Assembly: GCA_014706295.1 (NCBI GenBank) | Contig: JACSVZ010000002.1 | Coordinates: 19,452,494-19,516,493 of the forward strand | Direction of reading: 5' to 3' | DNA length: 64,000 nt | Origin: Lycocorax pyrrhopterus obiensis | Taxonomy: Eukaryota; Chordata; Aves; Passeriformes; Paradisaeidae | Made by a program: the position numbers and the translations under genes | Shown: positions 55,527 through 64,000 of the stretch, in pieces | Layout of the letters: each line of letters begins with the position of its first letter | How positions within the stretch are numbered: the stretch's first letter is position 1 | Notes under the pieces: generated by a model | What the model was told of the DNA's origin: nothing | Seen by the model: only the letters and a program-made list of their open reading frames with translations | Database searches by the model: none

Positions 55527-56738
55527 CAGGGACGGGTAGAGGTGAGAGAGGGAGTAAGAGCTGTTTGGTTTGGGTTTATAAAGCTGGAGAGAAAGTAAAC
55601 TCATCATTATAAAGAAAGACAGCAAATACTATCAAGTGAAAATATGTTCATCACTGTCTGTCTTCATATTAAAGAAGTCTGCATTTGCATGGTAAGCCCA
55701 GAAAACACTTTAGAGAAAATAGCATCTGTAAAAAACAGTATCTGTAAAGAAGGGATGTCGTCTTCCTGCAGCATCACTAAATGTAAGTGGCAGGTAATAC
55801 TCATTCTCTGGATTTTCTTTAGCAAGCACTGCAATGTACACAGAGCAAGGATTTAAAATAATCAATAAGCTCTCCAGCACTGCTGATAAGATCTCAAGCT
55901 GCAGAAGACTGCAACGTATGGATTCTTCCTCTGTGGATATCTGTTGTATACTCTACCTCCTCTATAAGGCCAGGCATCAAGGGTTTTCCTGTGAAATGCC
56001 TGCGTGTTGTCGTGGGGATTTTCAATGGAATCCGATAATGTGTAAAACCACAGCTCAGTTATCTTATTGTGCTGAAAAGACCTTAGAAAAAGAGGTTTGC
56101 AACAGAACACAAAACCTGAATTCAATAACCTTTTCAGGTTAAGACACTACAAAGCCATTAATCTGTCAGGAAAGATGCTACTGGAAAAATACCATTCTAT
56201 GTACATCCATCTGCAAGCATTCATTTTTTCCCCCACAAATCTTGCTGTACATAAGTGTTAGAGGGGGACCTCTGACCATTTTGCTTCATAAGAGCTTGGA
56301 ACAGAACTGAATGGAAACACTGCATAGGGATCTATGGGTAAGCCATGGAAAGATCAGCTACTAAAACTTCCCTGTACTCGAGACAGCTTTGCACTTTGCC
56401 TGCTAAAATAGCTAGAAGCACGAATGATCTGTGTTGTGCCCAAAAGAATTGCTACAAGTATGGGCAGATGGGGATTACAAGAGGCAAAAAGGAAGTTATA
56501 AAATCAACATGAAATTCAAAACTACAATTTACCAACCAGTGACTTTCGTGTTAGTACAAGTGGAAACGTAATTAGTGCTGTACAAACTGGGAAGCTTTAA
56601 AACAACAAACACAAAACACGCCTCTCAGAAAGCACTTTTTTTTTCATGCAGTAGAGATGCCATTGTCTTTACAGATGGGTTTTATATTACATTGCTTTTT
56701 TTATTGTGTAAGTAACAACTCAAAATCTGAAAGCTGCC

Positions 56739-56753
56739 TTTTTTTTTTTTTTT
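56739..56753 (+). repeat. T15 homopolymer
   Basis: Fifteen T residues in the intron, about 170 bp from the CAA array. No associated element is recognised. Confidence 0.9.
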
Positions 56754-56923
56754 CTCTGAGAGTGAGCTTCTCAGAACTGAAAAAAAACCTGACACTGTTG
56801 TTTTGGAAGCAGATTATAATGAATGAAGATGTTAAGTGTAGCTTATTCCAAGCTGTATTTTATTGAAAAACAGGATGTAGATTTTATTAATAACAAAACC
56901 CCGAACTCAATCCTTAAAAAACC

Positions 56924-56924
<1 letters not shown>

Positions 56925-56963
<39 letters not shown>
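56925..56963 (+). repeat. Trinucleotide array (CAA)13
   Basis: Thirteen perfect CAA units embedded in an A-rich stretch inside the PLXDC2 intron, about 630 bp downstream (in gene direction) of the exon at 57589. In one plus-strand frame it reads as polyglutamine, but there is no supporting gene. Confidence 0.98.
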
Positions 56964-57588
56964 AAGAACCAAAGAAAACAGGACAGAGAGCTATCTGGCA
57001 GTTCAACAAGAAATTAGAGGTTGAATGACACTATAAAACAGAGAGAAAATGTCCCAAGACTTCACACAGATGGACTTGAGCCATCTTATTCTTTGGAAGA
57101 CCAAAAATCAAATAATGTGCAATTTTTCTCAATGACCAACCTGAATTTTCTTCCAATTTCTCATTTCTCTAGGGTCTTTTTCTTTTTTTGCCTGGATATC
57201 ACTCTCCATAAAGATTAGGCAAATTCTTGCAAATTGAGGTGTTTACTCCAACTTTAAAAAAGAATTCAATTTTATTCTATTTTAATACTACTTCTTTTTC
57301 CAGTTCTTCAGCAAGAACTGCTAAGACATGAGACTTCCCTTAACTGTTTTCCAGCAAAGAAACAGACATCCTCAAGAGACTATATTCAAAAGTCAAAAAG
57401 GACAGGTTCCACCCTCAGGACAAGAGAAAACTCCAACTTCCACGTGCTGACAGGTTCATAAGTACAAAGACCAGAGTACTCTTCCCCATACGTATTTGAA
57501 TACCCTGAAGGAAATGTCCTAATTTTTTACTTACCCCCAATCAAAGATAATAAAATGAATTAAGAAAATAGATGGAATGAATATCTAC

Positions 57589-57800
57589 CTCAATCTGTGT
57601 AGCGTTGTCATGTCCCTCTTCAAGCAGCAGGTCTGTGAAACCCCCTGGCTCCGAAGAATCCTGCCCCATGCTGGCTCTGTTGGTGTCCACTGATTTGAGG
57701 GACTCTGAGTGCCTTCTCCACCTGTGGCTGCTTACATATGAATCCACCTGCACATTTTCCTCCACTCGAGGGAAGCTCTGAACAACTTCATAAAGCACAC
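57589..57800 (-). CDS. PLXDC2: PLXDC2 internal coding exon (N-terminal ectodomain, probably coding exon 2)
   Basis: This 212-bp exon encodes the start of the mature ectodomain of PLXDC2, a single-pass type I membrane protein reported as a cell-surface receptor for PEDF and as tumour endothelial marker 7-related. Read on the minus strand, a pyrimidine-rich tract ending in CAAACAG precedes GTGTGC, and the exon ends in GAG before a GTAGAT donor. Two bases complete a split codon, then 70 codons follow (phase 1 in, phase 0 out). Recognisable family stretches are SHRWRR, SVDTNRAS, GQDS-EP, FTDLLLEEG and NATQIE. NATQ contains an N-glycosylation sequon, and RWRR is a basic R-X-R-R cluster. The reading continues directly into the exon at 36057-36203 (TQIE then EDTDHNYY), as I recall for the human protein. 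The N-terminal end is less conserved than the later exons, and a few residues just after the acceptor (LYEVV) look extra compared with human. Identification is from remembered family sequence, without alignment. Confidence 0.93.
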
Positions 57801-60800
57801 CTGTTTGACAAGAAAACAAAGGCAAAACAAAGCAACATAATAAGTGAACAGAGCACTGGTTTGCTTATCCTAATTGAAAACCGAAGATTTTTTATAAAGG
57901 TACAACTCATAGAATAGCCACTTGTATCCCTGATAAAGTTTCTATGGCAATGTAAGTGTTAAAAAGAACTGTTATACTTTTACAAAATTCAGGAATTTGG
58001 ACTAAGTTTTGTAGACTCCTCTAAACATCCTAAATGTTTTATTTTTCTGCTTGTTTTCTGTCTGGGAAAAGCTTTTCCTGTAACTTTTGTAACTTTAATA
58101 CGTTTACCCATAGCTGACACTTTTCAAAATAGAATAAAAAAGCAAATGTAGAAGAAACAGAGAAACTCTTGTACAGACTTAGTTTTTCCTACTGATTTTA
58201 TGTTGAAAGAGCTTGGAAGCCATGGTGAAAGGCAAATAAACATTATGAAAGATGTGAAATTCTCATAAACAGCTGTTCCAGTGCATAAATAAAGCTGCCC
58301 TGCTGTATAAGTGATAAACATGAATGATGTGTGAAGTCTGCAGACACTCACTATATCTTCTGCAAGGGGTGAGCAGTTGGGTGGTGTGTTTAACATATCA
58401 CTTTTGGACAGTTTCATGCTCATTTGCAACTTTTTCATACTAGTAAAACTATCAGCAAAACAAACCTATAAAACTATTATCAGACAAAACCATTAATTCT
58501 TCAGAAGTTTCAATTTTGCCCAATCCAAAAAACCCATCAAAGTATTTTTCTGTTAATTTATTTTTGTTAGCACCATCAAGGGAGGTTGAAGTAAGTTTGC
58601 ATATTTTGCACTAAAAGTCAGATTTGCTTTTCATACTTTCTTTGGGTCTAAAAGAAGAATTAGAGGGGTGCTCTGTGCATTCGATGTGCCTGGGAGAAGG
58701 TGATTTGGTTCAAAAAACAGGAAAAAAGAACTCTCAAAAGAAGCAGCAAAGAAAAAGGAAAATACTGAAAGGGTAGACCAGTAAATAATTATTTGCAGAA
58801 ATACTTCCATTGCTTTTTTTTAACAGAAGCTTCTGAACAAAAGATGGCACCACTTCCAAGGTCCTTGATAAGCATCACGCATGTTGTCTAAGTACAGAAG
58901 AGATGGGAAAATAGAAAATTAGCTATCAAAGGTTTAAATAAATAAGATTTTTTCTGCATCACAGCAGGAACAGGTATAGGAGTCATGGGTACAGGAAAAT
59001 CTGTCAGACACTGTTCTTAGCAGACCAGAAAGTGTTACAATACAGAAGCAGTATCTAATACAATTTAGGCTCTATGTGGTTCCATTTTTCTATCAAACTC
59101 CCCCAAATCTACTAAACTTATTTCCTAAGCTATTTGATCAGTCACAACCAAGCTGAAATTAATGTGAGATGAAGGTGATTGGCCACCTGGAGAAACCAGA
59201 ATTTAATTGACATGCAGAACAAGAAATCTCAGGCCATTTCTTTCCTTAGACCTCAAGTAATCAGACTTCTTTTCTTTTAATGGGTGGCTTTTTGAAGCCT
59301 GTTTCCTTGCATTTCTTAAAAGCCTTAGAACATTGCCTCCAACAAATTGCTACTGTGCTCCCTATTTTATCAGAAAATCAGCAGCCCGATGCAGAGGCAA
59401 CCACGGGGAGCATTACACACCTACAAACAGCCCACAGCGCTGCAGGACCCCTTTCCCTTCCCCTGAAGCACCTTTCCTGCCTCGTGCTCAAAACCCATAC
59501 TCAGAGGGAGGTAAAATAAAGCACTTTACCCCCATTTTGCACTCCTACTCCAACCTACTCTTTTCATGGCTACAATACATGCTCGATATGTTGAGGCTAT
59601 CACCTCAATTAGCAAATAGAACATGTGAAATTTAGGGGAGGGTTTTAAATCCCATTCATCTCAAGATGAGACCCATTTGTAAAGAAAAGCAATTACACCT
59701 TGTTCTCTCACATCCTGAATAGAAATGAATGTAGTTTCTAACCTTGAAGGAGTTCGTAACATAAATTTGTTTTTAAAATTATAATATAATGATGGAGAGA
59801 AGGAAAGAAGTGTGTTGGGGTATTTCCACTGGCTTGGAAATTCTACACAATTTTCTTCATATTTTCTTTTACAGTATAACTGCATCATGGCATCTGCAAA
59901 ATTTGGCTTGGGTCATTCCACATTACAGAGATTTTCGATGTCATTAGTGCACAACTTTTATCCACTTTCAAATACTTTAATTATGTGATTTTTCTCTTTG
60001 AAATATAGAAAATGTTATAGAAAAATACTGTTTCTGCTATTACAGTGATAAATATTTTTTACAGGTACAAGCTATACTGACATAAGGAAGCTTTAGAATC
60101 ATCTAGCTGTATTCAGAATGCATGATATCCTTCTAAATTGAATAGTAGCAAGAATTAAATGCAGGAAGTGATAACTATTCAGTTTAAAACTACTCTTTGG
60201 AGGTTTTCTCACCATTATCTGTGAAATCTGTAAAACGCTGTTATCAATAGACTAGTTAACTGTCCTGGACTGGCAGTGTGGAGATACTGAGCCACAACGT
60301 GAGATAAAACCTGGATGTGATTTCAAGGAATAAAGAGAGAAATGTACTGTGTGATTCCTCCTTCATTAAACCTTTGCCTGAAACTGCAGGGGATAGAGAG
60401 AGAGAGGGGTGATGACCTTGGTCAGACCAGCTCTGCTCCAGAATGTTCTGCTGTTTATCCCCGCAGAATGCCAAGAAAATGACAAACATTTTTGAAATGA
60501 GCTGAACAGGATGTTTTCCTTTTAGGTAAATAAAACATAAAATTTTTCAGATAATGCATAGATAAATTAATTTTAAGTTCTAAAAGGGGGAAGCCCATGA
60601 AGAAAAAGCATCCAGAGACCTAAAATTCCAACATTTTACAAGGTAGAACTGTTTCAAGTTTCTGGTTGAAATCTCTGTAGCTAAAAAATCACATAAAAGA
60701 CATTTTAGAGGAAATGTACCAAAGTATTACAGTCTTATCTTTTAGATCTTGGAGCTCTCTAATTAACACTGAAGGAGAACATGTCATTCAAATCAATTGA

Positions 60801-63800
60801 AAAGAAGCCAAATGCTTTAATATCTGATTTATAATAAAATCACAATATTGGCAAACACAGATGAGTAGCAACTTGTTCAACTTGTATGAACAGAGATGCA
60901 AAACTACAGTAAGCCTTCGAATCTGGTAAAGCTGGAACTGCTGTTTTCAACTAATATTTTTATGTGTAAACCATCGCAGTTTTCTACATAGTACTACTAT
61001 CACTGGCATGTCACTATCTCTGTGGGAAGGTCTGTATGGCTGATACTGTGCTGCAGTGTTTTGAAGCAGTAAAAATAGAGTATGGTCTTTCTAATGATTA
61101 TGTAATGAAGATGGTGTTTTGGCCTGATCCTTCAGCTCTTGCTCTTGAAGTTTTCATAAAATTAGTGATGAAAATCATTATGTCTGCAGCCACTTTGCTC
61201 CTTGGGTTATGCTAAAATTTAAGATTTCAGCTCTGTGTTGAATAAACTTAGAGAGGCAGTCAGGTGGGGATAAGGGAAACCAATCTATAAAAAGCTTTCA
61301 CTGATCGGAAATTATTTGGTGACTGTTGGGAAGATCAGAAGCTCTTGCCACGGTTGGCCAGTTCAGCCCTTCATGGCTGATGTGATTGATCAGAATTTCC
61401 ATCAAAGGCTTTAAGGGAAGAGAAGCATCATTCACACAAACTGGAAAGACTTGCACAGAATATTTAGAGAAGACATTGAGGAATGGGAATAGGTGAAAAT
61501 TACAGGCAGAATCACTTTCACTCATGTCTAAAACAGATGTTTCAAATTTCCTTCCGTACAGGTTTACATGCTCACATGAAAAAGAAAGCTTTAGGCATCT
61601 ATTGCTTAAACCACCATGTACCCAGGTAACAGCTTTTTTACCATTTGAGCTTGCATTTTAACAATGACTAAACAAGTTTTTAAATGAGTTAAACTAAACT
61701 GATGGAAGACACACATCTAAAACAGGTCTTTATACATCAGGACCTTTTGAGGTGGCTCTGCTAGTCTGAGGATTTGGGCAGGAATGTGTGTGTCCTGTAC
61801 TATGAAATACATAGAATGGCTTAACACTTATGTCATTAACATAAATCAATGCTGTTTGTCCACTTCAATATTGTGAATTATACAAGTGGCTCTAACAGAT
61901 CAGAAATGCTGGGCTACACAAGAAAGATTTGCTGAAAGGGAAGAAGACACCTAACTGTGGTGGAGACATGGGTTCTCTGCTTTGCCAAGCCTGCTCTCAA
62001 AGAAAAAGGGAAATATTCTAAGCAAATAAGCCCAAAATGCAGCAGCTGAACCTGACAAGTAAGACAGCTCTGATTTTGTAAGGAAGTCTGGTCTACATAA
62101 AGCTTTATTTATAGGGAAAAAACAACAAAAAAGAAACTTTATATTTTTACGGGCGGCAATGTAACCAAAGGAGAAAGAAACCCTATTTGGAGAAAAAAAT
62201 CGCAAATAAGTAAATACACTTTCATTCATTCAGCTCATTTTGGGTTTTTGCCCCCTTTTCCACAAGGTCAAACAAAGTTTTGTGGAGTGTCTGCACATCA
62301 GAATTTCAGAATTTCATTTCTGAAATGTATGTGTTATTTACATCTCATGATTGCACATATTTAAGCCAACTCTGCAATTTGACTAATTTCATAAATGCAC
62401 CATAATCAGCAAGATTTTTTTGAAAGACTGGAAATATTCATACATTGAAATACTCATACTCTATTCAGCAGATTGCTTGTGAGATACACGATCAACTTTC
62501 TAAATATGCTTCAGCCCAAATGCCAGCGAAATCAAGTATCAAATACACAAATTTATTCATCAAGGGACAGAAAATGACATCAATACTACTTTAGCTTCAG
62601 CAACCTTCTGTAGCCTGTCTTATGAGTCTTTATTTCTATTATTTATTTCAGTAAGGATGAGAAAACAACAAATGTTGGTGGAAGATATGAATACTGAAGT
62701 TATAGGCCCTTCAAAACATAAACATAAACATGCCTTTAAAGGATTCTCTGGGTAGAGGGCATATATACTGAATGACCAATATCACAGAAAAAATCAATCC
62801 TACATCTCATAAAAAAGAAAAATTTCTAGTTTAAATTAACTCTGCCTATGAACACCTCAACAAAATAGAGACTTATTTCTTCTTCTGTATCTGATTCATG
62901 GGCCTAGGACCAATTCCATCTTTCTGACCTTAATTTAGGAAAGATATAACAGATAAGCTTGACTTTCAGTATGTCCTTGATAATGATACAGTAAATTTCT
63001 TAACAAATTGAAAAATAACATGATTTGTAAAAACTATCCCACACCAAAAATTAGCACACAAATAGCTGTGTCTGTTTGGTTCATAATTTAAAAAACAACA
63101 AAAGACCAGATCCGCATAGTTTCTTTTTAAACCTTGTCTGAAACTGCTAACAGAATTGTAATAATACATGGGAAAATAATGCTTAGCATGATCCTATTTT
63201 CCCCAGCTAGGGATGAGAATTTATGAGACCTGCAGAGGGAATCAGAGGTCAACGATGATAAAACCCTGAATGATGGAAGATGATGATCACTGTACTGCTG
63301 TTGAATTGTTTGCTCAGAACAAAAAAATAATGTCTAAAATAACAACACTATCTTGATGTATGTTTTCCTTGCAATTATACAATAAGTAGTGACATGTCCA
63401 ATACAGAATCAGTATCAATAATAATAGGCATTATGGCAGGGAAATAACATAACTGGTAATTTCCTTTCACATCCATTTTATCAACAATATGAACTCAGAC
63501 TTTTCCCTTCGCAACTGCTTTCTATTCAATAACTATTTTTCACCACTACAAGTGGTCCCAAAGAGCATATTACCACACTTCTAGAACTTTATCATTGTCA
63601 CAACTACAACTGCTCCAGGCTGGGGTTTTGTAGTGTTTTTTGTTTGTTCGTTTTTTGTTTGTTTTGTTTGTTTGTTTTGCCTTGTTTTGTTTGTTTTTGT
63701 TAGTTTGTTTTAAATGCCTGATTTACTTTCATTTTGTAATTATTTATGCAATCATACAGGTAAATTAAAATGGTATAAGTGAAGTCAAGATCTGAGTCCA

Positions 63801-64000
63801 CTGGTAACAATACCATTACTTTGATTAGCCTACCCTGAGGAAATATTGTTAAATTCCATCTTCACTCTTATCCTCCATCTACATAAACACAATAATTTGC
63901 ACATTGAATTTACAAGCAAACTGATTATGGATTTATAACTTATTACAGATTGCTTTGGCTGTTCTTCCTGTCAGTTCCACTTGGGGACCAAGACCTAAAT
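57801..64000 (-). other. PLXDC2: PLXDC2 intron upstream of the first exon seen (partial)
   Basis: Non-coding sequence between the acceptor at 57801 and the window edge. The donor lies beyond 64000, so this intron is at least 6.2 kb. It enters the exon in phase 1. I see AT-rich unique sequence, a slightly GC-richer patch near 59380-59500 with no recognisable product, and a G/T-rich low-complexity tract at 63624-63710. No signal-peptide exon, promoter or CpG island is visible. Confidence 0.85.
63624..63710 (+). repeat. TTTG/GTTTT low-complexity tract
   Basis: About 87 bp made almost wholly of T and G in GTTTT, GTTTG and TTTG units, with rare C and A interruptions. Confidence 0.95.

Noticed and set aside
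55518..55598. Plus-strand acceptor-like T-run plus GCAGG with an open frame after it
   Set aside because: It is part of a low-complexity tract, and the downstream frame has no recognisable coding content.

Overview
The window is vertebrate, most likely avian, nuclear DNA. It is AT-rich and intron-dominated, with no operon-like gene packing. Its only clear interspersed repeats are three CR1 LINE remnants, one of them with the reptile/bird-type 3' end. The species cannot be named from the sequence.

One gene is recognised: PLXDC2 (plexin domain containing 2, also called TEM7R), on the minus strand. Three internal coding exons lie at 57589-57800, 36057-36203 and 31063-31132. All have AG/GT splice sites. 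Their phases fit (1-0, 0-0, 0-1), so they join into one open reading frame of 143 complete codons plus partial codons at both ends. They encode the N-terminal ectodomain just after the signal peptide, up to the start of the nidogen-like region. The signal-peptide exon should lie beyond base 64000. The rest of the ectodomain, the PSI domain, the transmembrane segment and the tail should lie before base 1. I searched 1-31062 by eye for the next exon and did not find it.

Layout: 1-31062 is intron downstream of the third exon, with a CR1 copy at 13596-14168. 31133-36056 is a 4.9 kb intron with a paired octamer/homeodomain-like motif near 32600. 36204-57588 is a 21.4 kb intron with a perfect 177-bp GAAGA-type pentamer array (40252-40428), two more CR1 remnants, a ~100-bp direct repeat pair and several low-complexity tracts. 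57801-64000 is part of the intron upstream of the first exon found.

I see no convincing new biological system, second protein-coding gene, tRNA, rRNA, CRISPR array or intact mobile element. The findings are mostly structural oddities in introns and a few details of the PLXDC2 protein. Nearly all other open reading frames are short, often lack an ATG, and look like chance.
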